Positions 45,950 through 55,896 of a stretch of DNA of 64,000 nt are shown piece by piece. Numbering within the stretch: the stretch's first letter is position 1; every line of letters starts with the position of its first letter. The DNA comes from Nigerium massiliense (GTDB taxonomy: Bacteria > Actinomycetota > Actinomycetes > Propionibacteriales > Propionibacteriaceae), in NCBI RefSeq assembly GCF_000826085.1, contig NZ_CCYM01000002.1:682001-746000 (forward strand), read 5' to 3'. Position numbers and translations under genes: made by a program. The notes beneath the pieces were generated by a model. The model searched no databases. It worked only from the letters and a program-made list of their open reading frames with translations, and was not told where the DNA came from.

Positions 45950-48900
45950 TGACGATCCGGGTTGCCCTCCAACACCGCACGACCTACACGTTCGCCGAGC
46001 CGGTGCGGGTCTATCCGCACGAGGTCCGATTGCGACCGGCCCCCCACACGCGGACGCCGATCAGCGCCTACTCGCTGACCGTCCACCCGCGCGATCACTT
46101 CCTGAACTGGCAGCAGGACCCCTTCGGCAACTACCTGGCGCGGCTCGTCTTCCCGAACCCGGTGAGCGAGCTCGACATCACGGTCGACCTCATCGCCGAC
46201 ATGACCGTCATCAACCCCTTCGACTTCTTCGTCGAGGAGTACGCCGAGACCTTCCCGTTCAGCTACCCGGACGCCATGGCACGCGACCTGGCGCCCTACC
46301 TCCGTCCCATCGAGGCGAGCCGCCTGGACGACTGGATCGAGCGCACCATCCACGTGCCGGACGAGGGGATGCGGATCGTCGACTTCCTCGTGATGGTCAA
46401 CCAGGCCGTCACCGGCGACGTCGCCTACAGCGTCCGCATGGAGGCGGGCGTCCAAGACCCGGACACCACGCTCGACCGAGGCATCGGCTCGTGCCGCGAC
46501 TCGGGCTGGCTGCTGGTCGCCGTGCTGCGCAGGTTGGGGCTGGCGGCCCGCTTCGTCTCGGGGTACCTCATCCAGCTCGCCGCCGACGTCGCCCCGTTGG
46601 AGGGGCCGTCCGGGCCTGCTGAGGACTTCACCGACCTGCACGCCTGGGCCGAGGTGTTCGTCCCCGGCGCGGGCTGGATCGGCCTGGACGCCACGTCCGG
46701 CCTGTTCGCCGGCGAGGGCCACATCCCGCTGTCGGCGACCCCCGACCCCGCATCGTCCGCCGCCATCTCGGGCGCGACCGCGCCGGTCGACGTGACCATG
46801 AGTTTCTCCAACACCGTGCGCCGCATCCACGAGGACCCCCGCGTCACCAAGCCGTACACCGACGAGCAATGGTCGGCCGCGGACGCCCTCGGCCAGCACG
46901 TGGACGGGCTGCTGCGCGCCGGGGACGTCCGGCTGACGATGGGCGGGGAGCCGACGTTCGTGTCGGCCGACGACACCTCCTCACCCCAGTGGCAGGGTGC
47001 CGCCGATGGCCCCGAGAAGCGCGCGCTCGCCCACGACCTGGCCACGCGGTTGTTCGATCGCTGGGCTCCCGGCGGCCTGATCCACCACGGGCAGGGCAAG
47101 TGGTACCCGGGCGAGCCGCTGCCCCGCTGGCAGCTGACCATGACGTGGCGCGCCGACGGCGTCCCGATCTGGGAGGACCCGGATCTCGCCGACGACCCGT
47201 GGCGCGACCCGGTCGTCCCGGCCGGCTCGGCCGAGGCGAGGATCGCCGCCCGCGACCTTGCGCTGTACATCGCCGCGAAGATGGGCATCCCGCAGACGTT
47301 CGTCCTGCCGGCCTACGAGGACGTCCTCAACGACGCCCTCCAAGAGGCCCTCGCGCCCGAGGGTGACGAGCGTCCCGCGTTCGACCCGGATCCCGGCGAG
47401 GACACCCCCGAGGGCCGGCGGGCGATCGTCGACCGGTTCGATGCCGACCGCACCGACCCCGCCGGTTGGGTCGTGCCGATCTTCCGCACCGAGGACGGGG
47501 AGCGCTGGGGCACCTCGCAGTGGCGCACGCGTCGCAGGCACCTCTACCTGACCCCCGGCACGTCGCCGGTGGGGCTGCGGCTGCCGCTGGCGTCCCTGGC
47601 CTGGGACGGCCCTCCTTACGAGCCCGAACGCTCCCCGTTCGAGGAGCTCGGCCCCCTGCCGGAGATCTCCGGTGAGGCCGCGGAGCCTGCGGACGTCCTG
47701 GACGTCGCCGAGGCGCCCCACCACGCCCTGTGCGTCGAGGAGCGCGAGGGGCACCTGTTCGTGTTCCTGCCGCCGCTGACGCACCTCGAGGACGCCCTCG
47801 ACCTCGTCGCCGCGGTCGAGGCGTCCGCCTCGGCGATCGAGCTCCCCGTCGTCCTCGAGGGCTACCCGTTGCCGTTCGACCTGCGCGTCAAGACGCTGTC
47901 CGTGACCCCCGACCCGGGAGTCATCGAGGTCAACACGCAGCCGACGTCCTCGTGGGTGGAGCAGCGCGATCTCACGCTGTCGCTCTACGAGGACGCCCGC
48001 CGGTCGCGGCTGGGCACCGAGAAGTTCGACGTCGACGGCACCCACACGGGCACCGGCGGCGGCAACCACTTCACCCTGGGCGGGGCGACCCCCGCGGACA
48101 GCCCCCTGCTGCGCCGCCCCGACCTGCTGCGCTCCCTCATCACGTACTGGCAGCACCATCCGTCCTTGTCGTACGTGTTCTCCGGACGCTTCGTCGGTCC
48201 CACCTCCCAGGCGCCACGCGTGGACGAGGGCCGCGCCGACACCCTGTACGAGCTGGAGATCGCCTTCAGCGAGCTCGATCGCCTCGGCGAGGACGTCTCG
48301 CCCTGGCAGGTGGACCGTCTGCTGCGCCACCTGCTCACCGACCTCACCGGCAACACCCACCGTGCCGAGTTCTGCATCGACAAGCTGTACTCCCCCGACT
48401 CGCAGCGCGGACGCCTCGGCCTGCTCGAGATGCGCGCCTTCGAGATGCCGCCGCACTCCCGCATGGCCCTGGTGCAGACGCTCTTGGTGCGCACCCTGGT
48501 CGCGCGGTTCTGGGCCGAGCCGTACGCCCACGACCTCGTCCGCTGGGGGACGCGCCTGCACGACCGTTTCCTGTTGCCGGAGTACGCGCGCCTCGACCTG
48601 GACGGCGTGATCGATGAGGTGAACGCCTTCCTGGCCACGTCCACCGACCTGCGGTTCGACAAGGCGTGGCTCGACCCGTTCTTCGAGTTCCGCTTCCCGC
48701 GCCTCGGCGAGCGGGACATCGCCGGCGCGCACCTCGAGCTGCGCCAGGCCATCGAGCCGTGGAACGTGCTGGGCGAGGAGGCCACCTCCAGCGGCACCGC
48801 CCGCTACGTCGACAGCTCGGTCGAGCGGGTGCAAGTGATGGCCACAGGCCTCGTCGAGGGACGCCACCGCGTCACCTGCAACGGCGTCCCGGTCCCGCTG

Positions 48901-49275
48901 CACACGATCCGGACGGGCACCCAGGTCGCGGGCGTCCGGTACCGGGCGTGGGCGCCCCCGTCGTCGCTGCACCCCACCATGGGCGTCCACAGCCCGCTCA
49001 CGTTCGACGTGGTGGACACATGGAACGGCCGCTCCCTGGGCGGCTTCACCTACCACGTCGTCCATCCGGGCGGACGCAGCTACGACACCACCCCGGTCAA
49101 CGCGGTGGAGGCCGAGTCGCGGCGCGAGTCGCGGTTCGAGGAGCTCGGCCTGACGGGGGGCTTCGTCGACACCTCGACGTGGCCCGAGACGACGTTCACC
49201 GGCGAGGCCGAGTTCCCCGTCACCCTCGACCTGCGCCGACACACCCCGGGTTCAGTGGCGGAACGTGACGGGTGA
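45949..49275 (+). CDS. DUF2126 transglutaminase-like protein
   Basis: A 1108-residue protein. The N-terminal 300 residues form a transglutaminase-like domain with Cys182 (GSCRDSGW), His231 (HAWAEVFVPG) and Asp247 (GLDATS). The remaining about 800 residues match DUF2126, with MGGEPTFVSADD, KWYPGEPLPRWQL, VIEVNTQPTSSW and ENTHRAEFCIDK-like NTHRAEFCIDKLYSP. The carboxyl-amine-ligase-like features suggest peptide or amide chemistry, but the reaction is not known. It is followed by the permuted ATP-grasp/alpha-E gene and a second transglutaminase, a conserved trio in many bacteria. Confidence 0.88.
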   Translation: MTIRVALQHRTTYTFAEPVRVYPHEVRLRPAPHTRTPISAYSLTVHPRDHFLNWQQDPFGNYLARLVFPNPVSELDITVDLIADMTVINPFDFFVEEYAETFPFSYPDAMARDLAPYLRPIEASRLDDWIERTIHVPDEGMRIVDFLVMVNQAVTGDVAYSVRMEAGVQDPDTTLDRGIGSCRDSGWLLVAVLRRLGLAARFVSGYLIQLAADVAPLEGPSGPAEDFTDLHAWAEVFVPGAGWIGLDATSGLFAGEGHIPLSATPDPASSAAISGATAPVDVTMSFSNTVRRIHEDPRVTKPYTDEQWSAADALGQHVDGLLRAGDVRLTMGGEPTFVSADDTSSPQWQGAADGPEKRALAHDLATRLFDRWAPGGLIHHGQGKWYPGEPLPRWQLTMTWRADGVPIWEDPDLADDPWRDPVVPAGSAEARIAARDLALYIAAKMGIPQTFVLPAYEDVLNDALQEALAPEGDERPAFDPDPGEDTPEGRRAIVDRFDADRTDPAGWVVPIFRTEDGERWGTSQWRTRRRHLYLTPGTSPVGLRLPLASLAWDGPPYEPERSPFEELGPLPEISGEAAEPADVLDVAEAPHHALCVEEREGHLFVFLPPLTHLEDALDLVAAVEASASAIELPVVLEGYPLPFDLRVKTLSVTPDPGVIEVNTQPTSSWVEQRDLTLSLYEDARRSRLGTEKFDVDGTHTGTGGGNHFTLGGATPADSPLLRRPDLLRSLITYWQHHPSLSYVFSGRFVGPTSQAPRVDEGRADTLYELEIAFSELDRLGEDVSPWQVDRLLRHLLTDLTGNTHRAEFCIDKLYSPDSQRGRLGLLEMRAFEMPPHSRMALVQTLLVRTLVARFWAEPYAHDLVRWGTRLHDRFLLPEYARLDLDGVIDEVNAFLATSTDLRFDKAWLDPFFEFRFPRLGERDIAGAHLELRQAIEPWNVLGEEATSSGTARYVDSSVERVQVMATGLVEGRHRVTCNGVPVPLHTIRTGTQVAGVRYRAWAPPSSLHPTMGVHSPLTFDVVDTWNGRSLGGFTYHVVHPGGRSYDTTPVNAVEAESRRESRFEELGLTGGFVDTSTWPETTFTGEAEFPVTLDLRRHTPGSVAERDG

Positions 49276-49304
49276 GGGGCCGGGGGCGGCCTAGGCTCCC
49301 CATC

Positions 49305-51830
49305 ATGACGGTCGCCGACAGCGAGCTCCCCGACGCCCTTGTGGACGCCTATCGCCCCAAGGCGATGCGGGCGTCAGGCGTGGACGAACTGGTCACCACC
49401 GACGGTGTACGTGCCGGCAACGACCCGCTCGCGGACGCCCTGCGCGGCTCCGGCCCGACGCAGCTGCTGGCCGCCGCCAAGGACGTCCAGAGGTTCGCCG
49501 CCGACGACGGCATCACCTACGGCGAGAGCGCCGGCGAGGGCATCCCCCGCCCGTGGCAGATCGACCCGCTGCCGGTGATGATCACGGGCGCCGAGTGGGC
49601 GCGCCTGGAGACCGGCCTCGCCCAGCGCGCGATGCTGCTGCGCGCCACCTTCGACGACCTCTACGGTGAGCGGCGGCTGCTGCGCTCGGGCACGGTGCCG
49701 GCTTCGGCCGTCCTGGCGCACGAGAGCTTCGTTCGGGCGGCGTCCGGCATCCGCACCGAGCGGCGCCGCCTCGTGCAGACCGCCACCGACCTCGGACGCG
49801 ACGCCTCCGGCGAGTGGACCGTCCTGTCGGACCGCACCCAGGCGCCCTCCGGGGCGGGCTACGCGATGGCGACGCGCCGCATCGTCAGCAAGGCACTCCC
49901 ACGCCTCCACCGGCGAACCGATCTAGCCCGACTGAGAACGTTCTTCCACACCTGGACGGCCGCCACCCAAGCCGTCGCACCGCCGTCCGACAGACCGCCC
50001 CGCGTCGTGCTGCTCACCCCCGGGCCCGACTGCGAAACAGCCTACGATCAGGCCTTTTCCGCGTCCCTGCTGGGCTTCCCGCTCGTCGAGGCGGACGACC
50101 TCGTCATGGAGGGCGGACGCGTCTGGCTCCGCACCCGCGACCGCCTCGAGCAGGTGGACGTCGTCGTGCGCCGCGTCGACGAGGCGTTCGCCGATCCGCT
50201 CGACATGCGCGGCGACAGCCTGCTCGGCGTCCCCGGCCTCATCGAGGCCACCCGCAACGGGACCGTCGCGGTCGCCAACCCCATCGGCTCGGGGCTGTTG
50301 GAGAACCCGGCGCTGCACCCCTTCTGGCCGGCGATCGCCCGCGAGGTGCTCGGCGAGGATCTGCTGCTGCCCACCGTGCAGACGTGGTGGTGCGGCAACG
50401 AGGCGTCCCGGTCGCACGTGCTGGCCAACCTGGACTCCCTCGTCATCAAGCCGATCTCCCACGGCGCGGGACGCCCCGTCGCCGGCCGGACGCTCGCCGC
50501 CGGCGCCCGCGAGGAGCTCGCCGCCCGCATCGCCGCGGAGCCCTGGGCCTGGGTCGGTCAGGAGGCGCTGCCCCTGTCGACCACGCCGGTCGTCACGCGC
50601 AACGGCCTCGAGCCGCGCCCGTTCGTGCTGCGCTCGTTCGGGGTGCACACCACCGATGGCTACGAGGTGTTCCCGGGGGGCCTCGGCCGGGCCGGCACGG
50701 ACGCCGACGAGTTCGGCGTCACCATGCTCGGCGGCGCCACCGCCAAGGACGTCTGGGTGGTCTCGTCCACCGACCCCGCGCACCGGTCGTGGCTCGCGCG
50801 GCCGGAGGAGCCGCGCGTCGTCGTCCACCGGCCCTCGCGCGACCCGCTGCTCACCCCCCGCGTCGCGGACAACCTCTACTGGCTTGGTCGTTACGCCGAG
50901 CGCGCCGAAGGGACCACCCGCCTGCTGCTCGTCGCCGACGACCTCGCCGAAGATCACAGCGCCCGCCCCGGCACCCCGGGCGGGCGAGCGATGCAGGCGA
51001 TGTTCGAAGCCATCGACGCGGTCACGCTGATCGGCGCTTACACCGCCGCGGAGTCGGCCACCGGATACCTGCGCGCCGGCGTCCTGGACGCCTCGCGCAA
51101 GGGATCGGTGCTGTCCTGCGCGCGCAAGCTGATCAGCTCGGCCCAGCACATCCGCGAGATCGCCTCCACCGACATCTGGCCGGTGCTGGCGTCCCTGGAG
51201 CGGGTGCTCGACCGCATCGAACCGGACGACGACCAGCTCACCCCGCATCTCGAACGGGTGCTGCAGCGGCTGCTCGCCCTGGCCGGCATCACGGCGCACG
51301 GCATGGTCCGCGACGCCACCTGGGCGTTCCTCGACGCGGGTGCGCGCATGGAGCGCGCACAGTTCACCACCCAGCTCGTCCGCACGACCTTGAGCAAGGA
51401 GCTGGCCCCCAACGTCGAGAGCCTCGTCACCGAGGCGCTGCTGCACGTGGGCGACTCGATCCTCACCCACCGGCGACGCACGGCCACCGGCGCCGGACCG
51501 TCGGACGCCCTGGAATCGACGCTCGACCTGCTGCTCGCCGACCGCAAGAACCCCCGCTCGGTGGGCTTCCAACTCGACCGGCTCGTCGAGGACTTCGCCC
51601 TCATCGGCGACGCCGACCTCATCAGCCGCGCCGCGATCATCAACGACTCGATCTCGGACTTCGACCTGACGGTCCTCGCGGACGACCCCGGCGCGCTCAG
51701 CCGGTCGCTGGGTCAGCTGTTCACCGACCTGCTCGAGCTCAGCGATCAGATCGGTCGCGCCCACTTCGTCCGCCAGGCGCCCTCCCAGCCGGTGCGGGCG
51801 CGCTGGTCCACTCCCTGGCAGGTGGCGTGA
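49305..51830 (+). CDS. Fused circularly permuted ATP-grasp and alpha-E protein
   Basis: An 841-residue fusion. The first about 500 residues are a circularly permuted ATP-grasp type 2 domain: YDQAFSASLLGFPLVEADDLVM, RVDEAFADPLDM, and KPISHGAGR. From about residue 519 the alpha-E domain begins (RVADNLYWLGRYAERAEGTT). In many genomes these are two genes. ATP-grasp enzymes activate a carboxylate to form an amide or ester. The start is seven bases after TAGGCT, so it has its own leaderless transcript start as well as lying 29 bases after the DUF2126 stop. Confidence 0.88.
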   Translation: MTVADSELPDALVDAYRPKAMRASGVDELVTTDGVRAGNDPLADALRGSGPTQLLAAAKDVQRFAADDGITYGESAGEGIPRPWQIDPLPVMITGAEWARLETGLAQRAMLLRATFDDLYGERRLLRSGTVPASAVLAHESFVRAASGIRTERRRLVQTATDLGRDASGEWTVLSDRTQAPSGAGYAMATRRIVSKALPRLHRRTDLARLRTFFHTWTAATQAVAPPSDRPPRVVLLTPGPDCETAYDQAFSASLLGFPLVEADDLVMEGGRVWLRTRDRLEQVDVVVRRVDEAFADPLDMRGDSLLGVPGLIEATRNGTVAVANPIGSGLLENPALHPFWPAIAREVLGEDLLLPTVQTWWCGNEASRSHVLANLDSLVIKPISHGAGRPVAGRTLAAGAREELAARIAAEPWAWVGQEALPLSTTPVVTRNGLEPRPFVLRSFGVHTTDGYEVFPGGLGRAGTDADEFGVTMLGGATAKDVWVVSSTDPAHRSWLARPEEPRVVVHRPSRDPLLTPRVADNLYWLGRYAERAEGTTRLLLVADDLAEDHSARPGTPGGRAMQAMFEAIDAVTLIGAYTAAESATGYLRAGVLDASRKGSVLSCARKLISSAQHIREIASTDIWPVLASLERVLDRIEPDDDQLTPHLERVLQRLLALAGITAHGMVRDATWAFLDAGARMERAQFTTQLVRTTLSKELAPNVESLVTEALLHVGDSILTHRRRTATGAGPSDALESTLDLLLADRKNPRSVGFQLDRLVEDFALIGDADLISRAAIINDSISDFDLTVLADDPGALSRSLGQLFTDLLELSDQIGRAHFVRQAPSQPVRARWSTPWQVA

Positions 51831-52759
51831 TGACGACGACTCCTCCGGTCCCCGACCACTTCGCCGCGCGCTCCTACGAGGTGCGGCACCGGACGACGTA
51901 CACCTACGACCTGCCCTGCGAGGCGGCCTACGAGCGCGGCATGATCGACCCCCGCGAGACGCCCGCGCAGACCATCCGGGAGACGTCGCTGACCGTCACC
52001 CCCGAACCGGACGCCCACACCGAGCACCTCGACTACTTCGGCAACCACTCCGCCTACATCGAAGTTCGGACGCCCCACACGACGCTGGAGCTGCTGAAGA
52101 AGTCTATCGTGGACGTCGCGCGCGCGCGTCCCGACCTCGACCACCTCAACCAGTGGACGGTCGCCGAGGCGGCCGCGTTGGTCGCCGAGAGGGCCGATCC
52201 CGTCGAGGCCGCCGACTTCCTGCTCCCGTCACCGCTGGTGGAACTCGCGCCAGCCGTGAAGGAGTACGCGCTCACGATGCTGCCGCCCGATCGCGGCCTC
52301 GGCGACGGCATCATGGCCGTCACCACCGGGATCTTCGCCGACTTCCGCTACGACCAGAAGGCGACGACGGTGCGCACGACGCTGCCGGAGTTGCTGAAGA
52401 TCCGCAGGGGCGTGTGCCAGGACTTCGCCCAGCTCGCGATCGGCTGCTTCCGCAGCGTCGGGCTCCCCGCGCGGTACGTGTCGGGCTACGTCGAGACCTA
52501 CGCGCCGCCCGGTCAGAAGAAGCTCGAGGGTTCGGACGCCTCGCACGCCTGGACCGGGGTCTGGACGCCCGACGGCACCTGGATCGACCTCGACCCGACG
52601 AACAACCACCTCGTCGACAGCCGCTACGTCATCACCGCCTGGGGACGCGACTTCCGGGACGTCTCGCCGCTACGGGGCGTGATCCACACGGAGGCGAAGA
52701 ACTCCAAGCTGAAAGTGGGTGTGGACGTCATCCCGCTGGGGCTGCGCGACGCGTCCTAG
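51830..52759 (+). CDS. Transglutaminase family protein
   Basis: A 309-residue protein with an N-terminal immunoglobulin-like transglutaminase-associated domain (about 1-150; YEVRHRTTYTYD, then TSLTVTPEPDAHTE-like) and a core with Cys196 in RRGVCQDFAQLAIG, then SHAWTGVWTPDGTWIDLDPTN with the His and Asp. It begins on the last base of the ATP-grasp/alpha-E stop (TGATG). It probably acts as a protease or transferase on the product of the ATP-grasp enzyme. No signal peptide is seen. Confidence 0.9.
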   Translation: MTTTPPVPDHFAARSYEVRHRTTYTYDLPCEAAYERGMIDPRETPAQTIRETSLTVTPEPDAHTEHLDYFGNHSAYIEVRTPHTTLELLKKSIVDVARARPDLDHLNQWTVAEAAALVAERADPVEAADFLLPSPLVELAPAVKEYALTMLPPDRGLGDGIMAVTTGIFADFRYDQKATTVRTTLPELLKIRRGVCQDFAQLAIGCFRSVGLPARYVSGYVETYAPPGQKKLEGSDASHAWTGVWTPDGTWIDLDPTNNHLVDSRYVITAWGRDFRDVSPLRGVIHTEAKNSKLKVGVDVIPLGLRDAS

Positions 52760-52786
52760 CCCGCAGCAGCGCGTCGGCAGGGAACG

Positions 52787-53314
52787 TCAGACCGCGTCGG
52801 TCGGGGTGTTGCGTGGATCGCGGGGCGTCACCCGGCGCAGCGTGTGGAACGCCCGGTCTTGGTAGACCACCGGCTCCCCGGGCGAGCCCTCGATGACCTC
52901 GACCACCTCGGCGACCACCAACCGGGACGTCCCGACGCTCACGACGTCCCTCGTGCGGCAGCGCAAGGCGACGCGGCCGCTGGGCAGGTAGGGCTCACCC
53001 GTGGGGAGCGTGACCCAGCCCTGCTCGGGCGTGAAGCGCTCCGAACCGCTGCGCGCGAACGTCTGTGCGAGCTCGACGTCGTGCGCTCCGAGCATGTGGA
53101 CGACGCAGGTGCCGGCGTGCAGCAGGCCCTCGGCGTTGGGACCGGAGCCGGAGATGACGTAGGCGAGCGACACCGGATCGACGCTCACCGAGACGACGCT
53201 GGACGTGGTCAGACCCACCGGCCCGTCAGTCCCGGCCGCGGTCACCAGCGCCACGCCGGAGGGATGGCCGCGGAAGGCTGCCCGGAACCCGTCGATCAGC
53301 GACGGCTCAGCCAC
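52787..53314 (-). CDS. Flavin reductase family protein
   Basis: A 175-residue protein of the FMN-binding split-barrel flavin reductase group: FRAAFRGHPSGVALVTA near the start, VGLTTSSVVSVSVDPVSLAYV, and HMLGAHDVELAQTF, then VVYQDRAFHTL. It reduces flavin with NAD(P)H for a partner monooxygenase or acts alone. The start is GTG. No monooxygenase gene is adjacent. It is convergent with the transglutaminase locus, and the GNAT gene starts just upstream with only two bases between its stop and this start. Confidence 0.85.
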   Translation of the reverse strand: MAEPSLIDGFRAAFRGHPSGVALVTAAGTDGPVGLTTSSVVSVSVDPVSLAYVISGSGPNAEGLLHAGTCVVHMLGAHDVELAQTFARSGSERFTPEQGWVTLPTGEPYLPSGRVALRCRTRDVVSVGTSRLVVAEVVEVIEGSPGEPVVYQDRAFHTLRRVTPRDPRNTPTDAV

Positions 53315-53315
53315 G

Positions 53316-53585
53316 TCAGGCGCGCAGGTCGGAGTAGTCAGGGTGCTTCTGGATCCATTTCGCGACGTAGGGGCACACCGGGTTCACCTTGAGGCCCTGG
53401 TCGCGGATGTCGTCCAGCGCGTACTGCACCAGCTCGCCCGCCAGACCGCGGCCGCCGAACTCCTTGTCGACCTCGGTGTGCGGCATCGTCACGACGTCGC
53501 CATCGACGCTGTAGTCGGCGAGGCCGACGCGCTGGCCGTCCACCTCGATCTCGTAGCGGCTGTCCTTCTTCGTCACAGTTGCCAT
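53316..53585 (-). CDS. Small GNAT N-acetyltransferase (YjdJ-type)
   Basis: An 89-residue minimal GNAT domain: HTEVDKEFGGRGLAGELVQYAL is the acetyl-CoA loop region, and VCPYVAKWIQKHPDYSDL is the conserved C-terminal motif of the short YjdJ/GCN5-related group. The acceptor is unknown. It is in the same orientation as, and practically touching, the flavin reductase gene, so they are co-transcribed, and it is divergent from the sugar ABC operon. Confidence 0.85.
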   Translation of the reverse strand: MATVTKKDSRYEIEVDGQRVGLADYSVDGDVVTMPHTEVDKEFGGRGLAGELVQYALDDIRDQGLKVNPVCPYVAKWIQKHPDYSDLRA

Positions 53586-53648
53586 ACCGCCATAACACCC
53601 CGGACAGACCGGATCATTCCAGCCCTCGACGTGGAAGATTTTTCAACT

Positions 53649-54950
53649 ATGCTTCCCGCCATGACCATCTCTCGCCGGCAACTTCTTGCCCTCGGCGGAG
53701 GCGCCGTCGCCACCGCCACCCTCGCTGCCTGCGGCAGCAACACAGGACGCCCCGCGGCCACTCCCAGCGCGTCCTCCTCCAGTTCTGGCGGAGCCAAGCC
53801 AACGCTGGCGCAGTGGTACCACAAGTACGGCGAGGACGGCGTGGAGCAGGCCGTCAAGAAGTGGGCCGCCGAATACCCCGACGCCACCGTCAACGTCAAC
53901 TGGTCCCTGGCGAGCAATTACTCCCAGGCGGTCTCGTCCGCGTTGCTCACCGCCAACGCCCCCGACGTCTTCGAGTACGAGCTCGGGCCGACCCTCGACA
54001 TGATCAAGGCGGGCCAGGTCGCCGACCTCACCGACATCGTCGGGGACGCCAAGTCCGACTTCATGGCGCCCCTGCTGGAGCGCTTCACCTGGGACGGCAA
54101 GATCTACGGCATCCCGCAGACCGTCGACATGCAGCTCCTCTACTACCGCAAGTCCGCGCTCAGCAAGGCCAAGCAGAAGGTCCCGACGACGCTGGACGAG
54201 CTGGCCACCGTCGCCAACGCCGTCACCACCTCCGACATGGGCGGGTTCTTCGCCGGCAACGACGGCGGCCTGGGCGTCCTGGCCAACGTGCTCATCTGGT
54301 GCGCGGGACTGGACCAGTTCAGCTCCGACAACAAGTCCGCGACGTTCAACGCGCCGGCGCTTTACGACGCCGTCACCAAGTACAAGAAGCTCTTCGACTC
54401 CAAGGGCATGGTCAAGAGCGCCTCAGGCGACTGGTACGAGCCGTCCGCGTTCGTGAACTCCGAGGCGGCCATGCAATGGGGCGGTCTGTGGGACATGCCG
54501 AAGGTGCAGGAGTCCCTGGGCGACGACTTCGGCGTCGCGCCCTTCCCGTCGTCCGGCGGCTCGGGCAAGCAGGTCGTCCCGTTCGGCGCGTTCGGCGCGG
54601 CCGTCAACGCCAAGGGCAAGAGCGTGGACGCCGCCAAGGCCTTCGTCAAGTGGCTGTGGGTCGACCAGACCGACAAGCAGGTCGCGTTCTCCAACGACTT
54701 CGGCTACCACATCCCCGCCCGCACCTCGCTGTTCTCGCGCGCCGACAAGGTGGCGAGCGGTCCGGGCGCCGAGGCGGCCAAGCTCGTCTCCGAGCTCGGC
54801 AAGGTCAACAGCATCCTCTGGACGCCCGCGACCAACGAGGCCTACGCGGCGGCGCTCACCCACGTCGTGAAGAACGGCAATGATCCCAAGGCGGAGTTCA
54901 CCGCCGCTGCGAGCAAGGCCAACGCCGAGCTCAAGCGCATCAACGGCTGA
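53649..54950 (+). CDS. Sugar ABC transporter substrate-binding lipoprotein
   Basis: A 433-residue extracellular solute-binding protein of the carbohydrate group. The signal has a twin-arginine-like TISRRQLLALGG and lipobox LAAC with Cys28, so it may be a Tat-exported lipoprotein. LAQWYHKYGEDGVEQAV, AVSSALLTANAPDVFE and WGGLWDMPKVQESL are typical of the family. The start at 53649 has GGAAGA ten bases upstream; the next ATG at 53661 would put it too far away. It begins the ABC operon. Confidence 0.9.
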   Translation: MLPAMTISRRQLLALGGGAVATATLAACGSNTGRPAATPSASSSSSGGAKPTLAQWYHKYGEDGVEQAVKKWAAEYPDATVNVNWSLASNYSQAVSSALLTANAPDVFEYELGPTLDMIKAGQVADLTDIVGDAKSDFMAPLLERFTWDGKIYGIPQTVDMQLLYYRKSALSKAKQKVPTTLDELATVANAVTTSDMGGFFAGNDGGLGVLANVLIWCAGLDQFSSDNKSATFNAPALYDAVTKYKKLFDSKGMVKSASGDWYEPSAFVNSEAAMQWGGLWDMPKVQESLGDDFGVAPFPSSGGSGKQVVPFGAFGAAVNAKGKSVDAAKAFVKWLWVDQTDKQVAFSNDFGYHIPARTSLFSRADKVASGPGAEAAKLVSELGKVNSILWTPATNEAYAAALTHVVKNGNDPKAEFTAAASKANAELKRING

Positions 54951-54954
54951 GCCG

Positions 54955-55896
54955 ATGGCCGATGCCGTGTCGGTGATGCCGCAAGCGGCGCACCCGGGCC
55001 GGACGAACGCCCAGAACCGTCGGCTGTGGTTCTGGGCGTTCGTCGGGCCGTTCCTCGCCGGCCTCTTGCTGTTCGTCTACATCCCGATCGGGTGGAGCCT
55101 GTACCTGTCGTTCTTCGACGCCCGCAACACGGTCACGCCCACCCACTTCGTCGGGCTGGGCAACTACGCCTACCTGCTCTCGGACGAGCTGTTCCTCTCC
55201 AGCATGGGAACGTTCGTGGTGTTCGCGGCGTGCATCGTGCCGCTCACGTTCGCCTTCTCGCTGGGGCTGGCGCTGCTGTTGCGCCGGGTGACGTTCCTGC
55301 AGGCGTTCTTCCGGTCGTCCTTCTTCCTCCCGACCGCGGTCAGTTACGTCATCGCGTCCATGGTCTGGAGGTTGTCGTTCTTCAACGGCGCCCGCTTCGG
55401 CCTGGCCAACACGATGCTGCGCTCGCTGGGCCTCGACCCGGTGAACTGGCTGGGCGGCGAGAACTACTGGTACTGGTTCGTGCTGGTCAGCCTGCGGCTG
55501 TGGCTGCAGGTCGGCTTCTACATGATCTTGTTCATCGCGGGGCTGAACGCCATCGATCCGCAGGTCTATGAGGCCGCGGCCATCGATGGCGCCACGGGCT
55601 TCGCCGTCTTCCGCTCGATCACGTTCCCTCTGCTGCGCGGGACGTCCGTGGCCGTCGCGATGCTGCTGCTCATCAACGCGTTCCAGGCGTTCGACGAGTT
55701 CTTCAACACCCTCAACACCGTCGGCGGCTACCCGCCCTATGCCCGCCCGCCGCTGGTGTACCTCTACCTGATCAGCTTCGGCGGCGGAACCCAGGACCTG
55801 GGCATCGGCTCGGCCGGGACGATGATCCTGACCCTGGTCATCCTCGTGTTCAGCCTGCTGCAGAACCGGGTGCTCGCGATCGGGGCCGACCGATGA
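54955..55896 (+). CDS. Sugar ABC transporter permease (MalF/UgpA-type)
   Basis: A 313-residue permease with six membrane helices. FWAFVGPFLAGLLLFVYIPI is helix 1, and the cytoplasmic EAA loop is EAAAIDGATGFAVFRSITFPLL. The ATG at 54955 lies four bases after the binding-protein stop. It pairs with the next permease to import an oligosaccharide. No ATP-binding protein is in the operon; a shared MsmK/MalK-like ATPase elsewhere probably energises it. Confidence 0.92.
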   Translation: MADAVSVMPQAAHPGRTNAQNRRLWFWAFVGPFLAGLLLFVYIPIGWSLYLSFFDARNTVTPTHFVGLGNYAYLLSDELFLSSMGTFVVFAACIVPLTFAFSLGLALLLRRVTFLQAFFRSSFFLPTAVSYVIASMVWRLSFFNGARFGLANTMLRSLGLDPVNWLGGENYWYWFVLVSLRLWLQVGFYMILFIAGLNAIDPQVYEAAAIDGATGFAVFRSITFPLLRGTSVAVAMLLLINAFQAFDEFFNTLNTVGGYPPYARPPLVYLYLISFGGGTQDLGIGSAGTMILTLVILVFSLLQNRVLAIGADR

